A stretch of 8,509 nt of DNA from Streptomyces katrae (GCF_000966975.1 NZ_JZWV01000548.1:1-8509), one strand, 5' to 3'; counted from the first letter of the stretch, positions 1-5,956 are shown. The notes: a model not told the origin generated them from the sequence alone. Numbers and translations: made by a program.

Positions 1-1062
1 GGTCCAGCCGCCGAAGGAGTAGACGACCTTGATGTTCGGGTACTTGGCCTTCAGCTTGCGCAGCTGGTTGAAGTTGCCGCGCAGGGGCTGGTCCCAGGTG
101 TCGGCGACGCCGTCGACGCTCTGGTCGGCGGTGTAGGCCTTGTCGTAGTCGGCGTAGGAGTCGCCGATGGTGCACTTGCCGTTCTGGACGTTGCCGAAGG
201 CGTAATTGATGTGGGTGATCTTCGCGGCGGTGCCGGAGGTGACCAGGTTCTTCACGTGGTAGTTGCGCTGGTAGACGCCCCAGTCGGTGAAGTAGCCGAG
301 CTTGACCTTGGCGCCCGGGTCGGGGCCGGGGCCCGGACCGGGGTCGGTGCCGCCGCCCGGGGTGGTGACGGAGAGGGGGGCGGAGGCGGGGCCGGTCTGG
401 TCGGCGGTGTCGCGGGCGGTGACCGTGTAGGTGTAGGTGGTGCCCTTGGTCAGGCCGCTGTCGGTGTAGGTGGTGCCGGTGACGGTGGCCAGCTTGGCGC
501 CGTTGCGGTAGAGGTCGTAGTTCTTGACGCCCTTGTCGTCGGTGGCCGCCGGCCAGGACAGGGTGACCGAGGTCTCCGTGAGTCCGCCGGCCGTGGGGGT
601 GCCGGGGGCGGAGGGCGGGTTGTCGGCGGGGGTGGTGCCGCCCTCGCAGGAGCCGCCGTTGACCTTGCAGCCGGAGGGGGCGCCGGGGCCGGTGCCGTTG
701 AAGCCGAAGCTGATGGTGGCGCCGGGGGCGAGGGTGCCGTTCCAGCCGACGTTCTTGCCGGTCCAGTGGGTGCCGGAGCTGGTGACCGTGGCGTCCCAGG
801 CCGAGGTGACCTGGGTGCCGGCGGGGTAGTCCCACTCCACGGTCCAGCTGCTGAGGGTGGTGGTGCCGGTGTTCTTCACCGTCCACTTGCCCTCGAAGCC
901 GGTGCCCCAGTCGGAGACCTTGGTGTAGGTGGCGGTCGCGGAGGCGGCGGCCTGCGCGGGCCCGGCCAGGCCGACGAGGCCGGCTACGGGCAGGGCGAGG
1001 ACGGCCGCGGCGGCGGCCAGCCTCCTGAAGAGACGGGTGCGTCGTGGGGGTGCTGTGCTCAA
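1..1062 (-). CDS. chiC: Secreted family 18 chitinase with CBM2 and FnIII modules (partial, C-terminus outside window)
   Basis: The product is an extracellular chitinase that would hydrolyse beta-1,4-linked GlcNAc polymers. The 354 visible codons give four parts in order. A signal peptide (about 1-38) has a basic start (RRTRLFRR), an Ala/Leu core and a likely cut after AQA. A CBM2 carbohydrate-binding module (about 42-139) has exposed-type tryptophans W52, W73, W77, W89, W100 and W107 and ends with a Cys pair, C132/C139. A fibronectin type III domain (about 149-234) is followed by a Gly/Pro/Asp linker (235-250). The GH18 barrel starts near 252 (KLGYFTDWGVY) and reaches the SFGGW strand at the window edge. 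The catalytic DxxDxDxE motif lies outside the window. The start is TTG at 1062-1060, with GAGGAG five bases upstream. The module order matches Streptomyces chitinase C, and the adjacent ChiS/ChiR-like genes support that name. The signal peptide has paired arginines but not a clean twin-arginine motif, so Sec or Tat export is undecided. Confidence 0.93.
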   Translation of the reverse strand, partial: MSTAPPRRTRLFRRLAAAAAVLALPVAGLVGLAGPAQAAASATATYTKVSDWGTGFEGKWTVKNTGTTTLSSWTVEWDYPAGTQVTSAWDATVTSSGTHWTGKNVGWNGTLAPGATISFGFNGTGPGAPSGCKVNGGSCEGGTTPADNPPSAPGTPTAGGLTETSVTLSWPAATDDKGVKNYDLYRNGAKLATVTGTTYTDSGLTKGTTYTYTVTARDTADQTGPASAPLSVTTPGGGTDPGPGPGPDPGAKVKLGYFTDWGVYQRNYHVKNLVTSGTAAKITHINYAFGNVQNGKCTIGDSYADYDKAYTADQSVDGVADTWDQPLRGNFNQLRKLKAKYPNIKVVYSFGGWT

Positions 1063-1067
1063 GGGTG

Positions 1068-1073
1068 CTCCTC
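1068..1073 (-). promoter_or_regulatory. Ribosome binding site of the chitinase gene, fixing a TTG start
   Basis: On the minus strand GAGGAG sits five bases before TTG (1062-1060). No ATG or GTG at suitable spacing competes, and the protein from this TTG begins directly with a proper signal peptide, so the rare TTG start is preferred. Confidence 0.7.
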
Positions 1074-1082
1074 GGTAGGTCC

Positions 1083-1108
1083 GTGGCAGCCGGGGGACCG
1101 ACTGCCAC
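1083..1108 (-). other. Hairpin in the chitinase 5' leader
   Basis: GTGGCAG at 1083-1089 and CTGCCAC at 1102-1108 form a perfect 7-bp stem with a 12-base loop. It lies about ten bases upstream of the chitinase ribosome binding site, inside the roughly 115-base leader predicted from the promoter at 1186-1214. It could affect mRNA stability or translation; this is inference from position. Confidence 0.4.
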
Positions 1109-1167
1109 TGGGGATGGGACCTGCGCCGCCCGTGAGCACGCCCGGTAGCGATCTTTGTCATGGCACG

Positions 1168-1187
1168 CTCACCACAGATGCGGTGAG
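1168..1187. promoter_or_regulatory. Inverted repeat over the predicted chitinase transcription start
   Basis: CTCACC at 1168-1173 and GGTGAG at 1182-1187 are exact inverted repeats separated by 8 bases. The dyad begins at the downstream edge of the proposed -10 box and covers the expected +1 region (about 1178-1180). The position suits an operator, possibly for ChiR or a second regulator, or a hairpin at the very 5' end of the mRNA. No binding factor is identified by sequence alone. Confidence 0.4.
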
Positions 1188-1214
1188 ACTAGAAAGGTCT
1201 GTACCAAGCGTCAA
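1186..1214 (-). promoter_or_regulatory. Chitinase promoter (-35 TTGACG, -10 TAGTCT)
   Basis: On the minus strand TTGACG (1214-1209) is followed after exactly 17 bases by TAGTCT (1191-1186). This is a good match to the Streptomyces housekeeping (HrdB-type) promoter consensus. Transcription would start near 1179 and give a leader of about 115 bases before the TTG start. The -35 box lies between the two 12-bp repeats at 1195-1206 and 1216-1227, the usual arrangement in Streptomyces chitinase promoters. Confidence 0.75.
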
Positions 1215-1227
1215 GAGGTCCAGACCT
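1195..1227 (-). promoter_or_regulatory. Pair of 12-bp chitin-regulatory repeats (DasR-type operator)
   Basis: Minus-strand TGGTACAGACCT (1206-1195) and AGGTCTGGACCT (1227-1216) resemble the 12-bp direct repeats known from Streptomyces chitinase promoters. They also resemble the core of the DasR responsive element (TGGTCTAGACCA); each copy matches 9 of 12 positions. The copies are offset by 21 bp, about two helical turns, so both face the same side of the DNA, and they flank the -35 box. This predicts repression by DasR relieved by amino-sugar phosphates, and/or chitin and glucose control. Confidence 0.7.
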
Positions 1228-1240
1228 CGTCCCCCGTGGC

Positions 1241-1897
1241 CTACTGGATCCCCAACTCCCGCGCCATTACGGCCGCTTGGACCCGGCTGCGCAGTTCCAG
1301 CTTCCCCAACAGCCTGCTGACGTGCGTCTTCACCGTGGCCTCCGCCATGTCCAGCCGGACGGCGATCTCCGCGTTCGACAGCCCCTCGCCCAGCGCCCCC
1401 AGCACCTCCCGCTCGCGCCGGGTCAGCGACTCCACGGCCGCGGCCGCCTCCGGCCGCACGGGGGCCCGTACCGTCTTCGGCGCGGCGAACTCGGCGATCA
1501 GCCGGCGCGTCACCGCCGGGGCGATCAGCCCCTCGCCACGCGCCACCGTACGCACCGCGGCGATCAGCTCCGCCGCGTCCGCGTCCTTCAGCAGGAAGCC
1601 CGCCGCCCCCGCCCGCAGCGCCCCGAACACGTACTCGTCCAGGTCGAAGGTGGTCAGCACGAGCACGTCGGCCAGCCCCTCCGCGACCACCCGCCGGGTG
1701 GCCTCGACCCCGTCGAGCAGCGGCATCTGCACGTCCATGAGCACCAGGTCCGGCCGCAGCTCCCGGGCCAGGCGCACCGCCTCCTCCCCGTCGGCCGCCT
1801 CCCCGACCACCTCGACGTCACCCGCGCTGCCCAGGATCAGCACCAGCCCGGCACGTACCGCCCGCTGGTCCTCGGCCACCACGACCCTGATGCTCAC
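1241..1897 (-). CDS. chiR: NarL/FixJ-type response regulator ChiR
   Basis: A 218-residue two-component response regulator, expected to bind DNA in the cytoplasm and activate the neighbouring chitinase gene. The receiver domain (about 3-118) has the acidic pair E9/D10, phospho-acceptor D55 in LVLMDVQMP, the switch Thr in VLTTF (82-83) and K104 in FLLKD. A LuxR-type helix-turn-helix (about 157-213) carries the typical LTRREREVL and AEATVKTHVSRLLGKL segments. The start is GTG at 1897-1895, which overlaps the chiS stop as GTGA; the overlap indicates translational coupling. The stop TAG at 1243-1241 is 14 bp from the first chitinase operator repeat, with no terminator between. In Streptomyces coelicolor the ChiR/ChiS pair next to chiC controls chitin-dependent chiC expression; the same role is inferred here from position and family. 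Confidence 0.9.
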   Translation of the reverse strand: MSIRVVVAEDQRAVRAGLVLILGSAGDVEVVGEAADGEEAVRLARELRPDLVLMDVQMPLLDGVEATRRVVAEGLADVLVLTTFDLDEYVFGALRAGAAGFLLKDADAAELIAAVRTVARGEGLIAPAVTRRLIAEFAAPKTVRAPVRPEAAAAVESLTRREREVLGALGEGLSNAEIAVRLDMAEATVKTHVSRLLGKLELRSRVQAAVMARELGIQ

Positions 1898-3111
1898 TCC
1901 CGTACCGCCTTGTCCTCCGCGGGCAGCTCGGCCCGCACCTGCCAGACGGGCCCCTGCGGACCCGCCGTGAACGTTCCGCCGAGCAGTTCCGCCCGCTCGT
2001 GCATGCCGATCAGCCCCGCCCCCGAGCCGGGCGCGCGCGGGCCGGGCCGGTCCCCGTACGGGGAGTCCACCACGACGGTCAGCCGGCCGTCCCGCCGTGC
2101 CAGCCGGACCGTGACCGTGCCGGGGGCCGCGTGCTTGAGGGCGTTGGTCAGCGACTCCTGGACGATCCGGTACCCGGCCAGCTCCACCGGGGCCGGCAGC
2201 GGCGGCCGCCCGGCCGGGCGCGCGTCGTCCAGTACGAAGTCCAGCCCGCTCGCGGCCCCGTTCGTCCGGGCCTGCCCGAGCAGGGCCTCCAGCCCGTCCA
2301 GCGACGGCACGGGCGCGGCCTCCTGACCGGCCCCCGCCTCGCGCAGCAGCCCGATCAGCCGGCGCATCTCGGCCAGCCCCTGGACGCTGTTCTCGCGGAT
2401 CACCCCGAGCGCCTCGCGGCTGGTGGAAGGGGAGTCGATGGAGAGCGCGGCGGTGGAGTGGATGGCGATCGCCGAGAGGTGGTTGGCGACCATGTCGTGC
2501 AGCTCCCGGGCCATCCGGGCCCGCTCGGCGGCCACCGCCTGCGCACGGTCCGCCTCGGCCAGCAGCGCCGTCTGCTCGGCGCGCAGCCGGGCGGCCTCGG
2601 CGGCCTCGCGGTGGTTGCGCAGGGTCGCGCCGGTCAGGGCCGGGGCGAAGCTGACGATGCCGGTGAGCACGCCGACCATCAGGGCCTGCGGGGAGCGCAG
2701 CCAGGCCAGGGTCCCGATGGTGACGACGAGGGTGATCAGCCCGGTGCTGACGGGCAGGCGCCGGGCCATGGAGGGGGTGCCGTAGACGACGGCCGCGTAC
2801 ATCAGGTCGGTGAACATCACGACCGTGGCGATGCTGCCCACCGTGAACTGGTCGGCGATCACCGCGAGGGTGCCGACGGCCAGGGTGAGGCGGGGCGCGG
2901 TGCGGCGCAGCAGCTCCATGCCGCCGACCGCCAGCATCGGGACCAGCGCCGCCCACACGGGCAGGTGGTGCCGGTAGCCGGTGCCCCCCGGGCCCGTGCT
3001 GTGGACCCCGAGCGACCACAGCAGGAGACCGAAGAGGGTGCTGATCACCGCGATCAGGACGTCGTCACGGTGCGGGCGGGGGATCGCGGGGGTCACGGTC
3101 CCATCCAACAC
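1894..3111 (-). CDS. chiS: Membrane sensor histidine kinase ChiS
   Basis: A 405-residue HisKA_3/NarX-DesK class histidine kinase and the likely partner of ChiR. Residues about 18-165 contain five or six hydrophobic segments (near 18-36, 48-67, 75-88, 94-111, 121-138 and 142-160) with little extracellular sequence, so the sensor is mainly intramembrane. A charged coiled-coil linker (165-200) leads to the phospho-acceptor H205 in MARELHDMVANHLS. The ATPase domain has an N box (E319 to N323 in QESLTNALKHA), D349, and the glycine box GSGAGLIGM (362-370). GTG at 3111 is the longest plausible start; TTG at 3108 and GTG at 3096, which has GGATGGG just upstream, are alternatives. The signal is not shown by sequence; a chitin-related cue is inferred from the neighbouring chitinase. 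Confidence 0.9.
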   Translation of the reverse strand: MLDGTVTPAIPRPHRDDVLIAVISTLFGLLLWSLGVHSTGPGGTGYRHHLPVWAALVPMLAVGGMELLRRTAPRLTLAVGTLAVIADQFTVGSIATVVMFTDLMYAAVVYGTPSMARRLPVSTGLITLVVTIGTLAWLRSPQALMVGVLTGIVSFAPALTGATLRNHREAAEAARLRAEQTALLAEADRAQAVAAERARMARELHDMVANHLSAIAIHSTAALSIDSPSTSREALGVIRENSVQGLAEMRRLIGLLREAGAGQEAAPVPSLDGLEALLGQARTNGAASGLDFVLDDARPAGRPPLPAPVELAGYRIVQESLTNALKHAAPGTVTVRLARRDGRLTVVVDSPYGDRPGPRAPGSGAGLIGMHERAELLGGTFTAGPQGPVWQVRAELPAEDKAVRE

Positions 3112-3174
3112 GCTGCCTGCCGGCGAGGCCTCGGTACGGGGGCGGAGACGGCGCTACATCGAAGGGTGCAGCCG

Positions 3175-3201
3175 GGATTCGTCACTGGTGACGAGGAATC
3201 C
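3175..3201. promoter_or_regulatory. Strong inverted repeat between divergent chiS and membrane-protein genes
   Basis: GGATT (3175-3179) plus CGTCAC (3180-3185) pair with GTGACG (3188-3193) and AATCC (3197-3201). The loop is two bases (TG) and three bases (AGG) bulge on one side. The uninterrupted core CGTCACTGGTGACG is a 14-bp near-perfect palindrome. It sits in the middle of the 145-bp divergent region, about 64 bp from the chiS start and 55 bp from the other gene, where a shared operator is expected. No convincing -10/-35 pair was found on either side. Confidence 0.5.
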
Positions 3202-3256
3202 GGGCGCGGCGGCCGAGAGCCTGGAGGGGAGTCCACGAGGGGAAGGAGGGCGGACC

Positions 3257-3835
3257 GTGCTCGTCGCGCTGATCATCGCCTGTGAGGTCGGGTTCTGGGT
3301 GCTGCTGGCCGGCGGGCTGGCGCTGCGCTATCTGGCCGGAATGCCGCGACTGGGGGCCGCGCTCCTGCTGTGCGAGCCGCTGCTGGAACTGGTGCTGCTC
3401 GCCGTCGGGGTGGTCGACCTGAAGAACGGCGGGGAGCCGAGCTGGCGGCACGGGGTCGCCGCCTTCTACATCGGGTACACCGTCGGGTACGGCCACTACA
3501 CCGTGAAGTGGCTCGACCGGCACGCCGCCCACCGTCTCGCCGGAGGCCCGAAGCCGCCCGGCCCGAAGTACGGCCGGGCCAGGGCGGTCCACGAGTGGAA
3601 GCTGTGGGTCCGCACCCTGGCCGGCGCCGCCGTCGCGGTCGTCCTCCTCCAGGGCGCGATCTGGTACGTGGGCGACGCGGCGGACACCGGCGGCCTCCGG
3701 TCCTGGCAGTTCGCCGCCCTGCGGGTGCTCGGCATCCAGGCGCTGATCGCCGCCACCTACTCGCTCTGGCCGCGCAGGGCCCCGGCCGGCACGGACGCCG
3801 ACAAGGAGTCCGACCTGGCCGGAAAACGTCCCTAG
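3257..3835 (+). CDS. Small integral membrane protein of unknown function
   Basis: A 192-residue protein with about four to five hydrophobic segments (near 2-26, 32-53, possibly 66-82, 119-139 and 150-171). A basic cytoplasmic-type loop (about 85-117, with HRLAGGPKPPGPKYGR) separates the first group from the last two helices, and the tail is charged (172-192). I do not recognise a catalytic motif or transporter signature. The start is GTG at 3257 with an excellent ribosome binding site, GGAAGGAGGG at 3241-3250, six bases upstream; the frame is open further upstream, but those starts lack such a site. It is divergent from chiS and convergent with the adenosyltransferase gene. The Gly/Tyr/His-rich YIGYTVGYGHYTVKW segment (71-85) is distinctive and may help find homologues. 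Function is unknown; any link to chitin sensing is only positional. Confidence 0.82.
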   Translation: MLVALIIACEVGFWVLLAGGLALRYLAGMPRLGAALLLCEPLLELVLLAVGVVDLKNGGEPSWRHGVAAFYIGYTVGYGHYTVKWLDRHAAHRLAGGPKPPGPKYGRARAVHEWKLWVRTLAGAAVAVVLLQGAIWYVGDAADTGGLRSWQFAALRVLGIQALIAATYSLWPRRAPAGTDADKESDLAGKRP

Positions 3836-3838
3836 GGC

Positions 3839-4411
3839 CTAGCGTTCGCCGCCCGGGACCCAGAGGACGTCGCCGAGCTCCTTGTTGGCCGTGCGGGCCA
3901 GGATGAACAGGAGGTCGGAGAGGCGGTTGAGGTAGGTGGCCGTCAGGGGGTTCATCACCTCGCCGTGCGCCTCCAGCGCCGCCCACGTCGAGCGCTCCGC
4001 CCGCCGCACGACCGTGCAGGCCTGGTGCAGCAGGGCCGCGCCGGGGGTGCCGCCCGGGAGGATGAAGCTGCGCAGCTTCTCCAGCCGCTCGTTGAAGACG
4101 TCGCAGTCCGCCTCCAGCCGGTCGATGTAGAACTGCTCCACCCGCAGCGGCGGGTACTGCGGGTCCTCCACCACCGGGGTGCACAGGTCGGCGCCCACGT
4201 CGAACAGGTCGTTCTGCACGCGGACCAGGACCTTGACGACCTCCTCCGGCAGCGAACCCAGCGCGATCGCCGTCCCGATGGCGGCGTTGGCCTCGTTGGC
4301 GTCGGCGTACGCCGAGATCCGCAGGTCCGTCTTCCGCGTACGGCTCATGTCGCCCAGGGCGGTCGTGCCCTGGTCGCCGGTGCGGGTGTAGATGCGCGTG
4401 AGGTTCACCAT
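3839..4411 (-). CDS. PduO-type ATP:cob(I)alamin adenosyltransferase
   Basis: A 190-residue cytoplasmic enzyme that transfers the 5'-deoxyadenosyl group from ATP to cob(I)alamin, making adenosylcobalamin for enzymes such as methylmalonyl-CoA mutase. Family landmarks are the N-terminal ATP-binding TRTGDQGTTALGD (9-21), the helix with DANEANAAIG (37-46), FILPGG (116-121), RRAER (136-140) and NRLSDLLFILAR (162-173). It is full length for the single-domain PduO/MMAB family. The start is ATG at 4411-4409; GTG directly after it is an alternative. There is no Shine-Dalgarno sequence, and a -10-like TACCCT ends seven bases before the ATG, so the mRNA may be leaderless. It is convergent with the membrane-protein gene and divergent from the dehydrogenase gene. 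No cobalamin riboswitch-like leader is present. Confidence 0.93.
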   Translation of the reverse strand: MVNLTRIYTRTGDQGTTALGDMSRTRKTDLRISAYADANEANAAIGTAIALGSLPEEVVKVLVRVQNDLFDVGADLCTPVVEDPQYPPLRVEQFYIDRLEADCDVFNERLEKLRSFILPGGTPGAALLHQACTVVRRAERSTWAALEAHGEVMNPLTATYLNRLSDLLFILARTANKELGDVLWVPGGER

Positions 4412-4417
4412 GCCGCC

Positions 4418-4454
4418 AGGGTAGTGCGGGCCAACTCCGCGCGGCCCGCGCACT
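4418..4454 (-). promoter_or_regulatory. Leaderless -10 box and overlapping dyad of the adenosyltransferase gene
   Basis: On the minus strand TACCCT (4423-4418) fits TANNNT and is followed by six bases and the ATG, predicting transcription start at or near the start codon. Immediately upstream lies an inverted repeat: AGTGC-GGGCC (4423-4432) pairs with GGCCC (4443-4447) and GCACT (4450-4454), with a two-base bulge and a 10-base loop. A regulator bound there would cover the core promoter. No clear -35 hexamer is visible. Confidence 0.4.
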
Positions 4455-4511
4455 GCTGGGCCGTGTCAGTGTGATGTCCGTCATCTGAGACGTGACGCGT
4501 GTTACTTCCCG

Positions 4512-4540
4512 GTCACTGGAACCCTCACGGACGCTAGTCT
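4512..4540 (+). promoter_or_regulatory. Likely promoter of the hydroxybutyryl-CoA dehydrogenase gene
   Basis: TAGTCT at 4535-4540 is a good actinobacterial -10 box, identical to the one before the chitinase gene. Seventeen bases upstream GTCACT (4512-4517) is only a weak -35. The predicted start near 4547 gives a leader of about 54 bases. Confidence 0.4.
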
Positions 4541-4600
4541 CCGCCGGAGAGGCTACGAGGCCGGAAGAGACAGGTACGTGAGAACAACGAGGGGTGTGCA

Positions 4601-5449
4601 GTGGCTGGGAAGCTCGCCGTCATCGGCGCGGGACTGATGGGTTCCGGGATCGCTCAGGTCTCCGCTCAGGCGGGTTGGGACGTCGTCCTGCGGGACGTCA
4701 CCGACGCCGCGCTGACCCGGGGCACCGACGGGATCAAGGCCTCGTACGACAAGTTCGTCTCCAAGGGCAAGATGACGGCCGAGGACGCCGAGGCGGCCCT
4801 CGCCCGGATCACCACGACCACCGACTTCGACGCGGTCGCCGACGTGGACATCGTCGTCGAGGCCGTCTTCGAGAAGATCGAGGTCAAGCACGAGATCTTC
4901 CGCACCCTGGACGAGCTGGTCCGCGAGGACACCGTCCTCGCCTCCAACACCTCCGCCATCCCGATCACCAAGATCGCGGCGGTCACCAAGCGCCCGGAGC
5001 GGGTCGTCGGCGCGCACTTCTTCTCGCCCGTCCCGATGATGCAGCTCTGCGAGCTGGTCCGCGGCTACAAGACGAGCGACGAAACCCTCGCCACCACCCG
5101 CGCGTTCGCCGAGTCCGTCGGCAAGACCTGCATCGTCGTCAACCGCGACGTCGCCGGCTTCGTCACCACCCGCCTGATCTCCGCCCTCGTCGTCGAGGCC
5201 GCGAAGCTCTACGAATCGGGCGTGGCCTCCGCCGAGGACATCGACATCGCCTGCAAGCTGGGCTTCGGGCACGCGATGGGCCCGCTGGCCACCGCCGACC
5301 TCACGGGCGTGGACATCCTGCTGCACGCCACCAGCAACATCTACACCGAGTCGCAGGACGAGAAGTTCGCGCCGCCGGAGCTGATGCGCCGCATGGTCGA
5401 CGCGGGCGACATCGGCCGCAAGAGCGGCCAGGGCTTCTACAAGCACTGA
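4601..5449 (+). CDS. 3-hydroxybutyryl-CoA dehydrogenase
   Basis: A 282-residue NAD(P)-dependent dehydrogenase that interconverts acetoacetyl-CoA and 3-hydroxybutyryl-CoA, in fatty-acid oxidation, butyrate-type or ethylmalonyl-CoA metabolism. The N-terminal Rossmann fold shows GAGLMGSG (9-16). The catalytic dyad is H139 and E151 in GAHFFSPVPMMQLCELV, with S118 in SNTS. The C-terminal helical domain (about 184-282) ends with the usual GRKSGQGFYKH. Length is normal for the single-domain family. The start is GTG at 4601 with GAGGGG (4589-4594) six bases upstream. Two residues usually Asn in this superfamily are altered: HFFN to HFFS (S142) and the Asn of GFxxNR to Thr (T190). It stands alone between a divergent gene and a strong downstream hairpin, so it is probably monocistronic. 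The cofactor and physiological direction cannot be read from sequence. Confidence 0.93.
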   Translation: MAGKLAVIGAGLMGSGIAQVSAQAGWDVVLRDVTDAALTRGTDGIKASYDKFVSKGKMTAEDAEAALARITTTTDFDAVADVDIVVEAVFEKIEVKHEIFRTLDELVREDTVLASNTSAIPITKIAAVTKRPERVVGAHFFSPVPMMQLCELVRGYKTSDETLATTRAFAESVGKTCIVVNRDVAGFVTTRLISALVVEAAKLYESGVASAEDIDIACKLGFGHAMGPLATADLTGVDILLHATSNIYTESQDEKFAPPELMRRMVDAGDIGRKSGQGFYKH

Positions 5450-5506
5450 GCACGGCTGTTCGAATCCCCGCACCCTACGGGGTGAATTAGGTATCGGTTC
5501 GCTCAC

Positions 5507-5560
5507 GGTCGGCAACTTCACCGCCCGCCGCGCAGTCAGTTGCGGTGAGAGTTGCCGACC
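5507..5560 (+). terminator. Long hairpin after the dehydrogenase gene (probable terminator)
   Basis: GGTCGGCAACTTCACCGC at 5507-5524 pairs with 5542-5560 over 18 bp, with a single bulged G at 5549 and a 17-base loop. It starts 57 bases after the dehydrogenase stop. No U tract follows, which is common for terminators of high-GC actinobacteria. It ends 72 bases before the STAS start, so it could also act in the STAS leader if transcription starts upstream of it. Confidence 0.6.
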
Positions 5561-5632
5561 ACGAGCCGACGCCGATCACGAGCCGCCACGGACCGTCGGA
5601 CCACACGCACGCAGTACAGCCGGGGAGCACAT

Positions 5633-5956
5633 ATGCACATCAGGGGCGACCACGCCGAACTCACCGTCGGGGGCCGCCTCGACGTGCGCAGCGCGGCGGA
5701 CGCCCGTACGGCCCTCCACACCGCCCTCGACGACGGCCACGGCGACCTCGTGCTCGACCTGACCGGACTCGACTCCTGGGACGCGACCGGACTCGGCGTG
5801 ATCATGGGAGCCCACCGGCGGGCCGGCCGGACCGGCCGGCGGCTGGTCCTGCGCGGGGTGCCCGACCGGATGCAGCGGCTGCTCGTCGCGACCCGGCTGC
5901 ACCGCATCCTCGCGATCGAGGGCGGGCTGGAAGCGGAGTCCCTGCCCCGGGTCTGA
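5633..5956 (+). CDS. Stand-alone STAS-domain (anti-anti-sigma-factor-like) protein
   Basis: A 107-residue single STAS domain covering the whole protein. It has the first strands HAELTVGGRLDVRSA (7-21), the central LVLDLTGLDSWDATGLGVI segment (about 39-57), and the LVLRGVPDRMQRLLVATRLHRIL helix-strand end. STAS proteins of the SpoIIAA/RsbV class bind anti-sigma kinases and are switched by phosphorylation of a Ser in a DSSG-like motif. Here the motif reads DATG, so the usual Ser position is Ala followed by Thr. ATG at 5633 is preceded by GGGGAG (5622-5627) five bases away; the frame is open upstream but without a better start. No anti-sigma factor or sigma factor is adjacent, so its partner is unknown. 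The family call is firm, the function uncertain. Confidence 0.85.
   Translation: MHIRGDHAELTVGGRLDVRSAADARTALHTALDDGHGDLVLDLTGLDSWDATGLGVIMGAHRRAGRTGRRLVLRGVPDRMQRLLVATRLHRILAIEGGLEAESLPRV

Noticed and set aside
211..1320. Plus-strand open frame opposite the chitinase gene
   Set aside because: Gly/Ala-rich antisense shadow; the minus strand encodes an unmistakable signal peptide, CBM2, FnIII and GH18.
1241..3019. Very long minus-strand open frame spanning chiR and most of chiS
   Set aside because: Only the last 218 codons are real (chiR). The upstream part is an Arg/Gly/Pro-rich shadow of chiS in another frame.
5456..5476. T-arm-like sequence TGTTCGAATCCCCGC after the dehydrogenase gene, suggesting a tRNA end or attachment site
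   Set aside because: The bases flanking the TTCGAAT loop do not pair as a T stem, and no acceptor, anticodon or D arm is present.
4553..5521. 322-codon minus-strand open frame opposite the dehydrogenase gene
   Set aside because: Composition is that of an antisense frame (many Asp, Val, Gly), with no recognisable domain.
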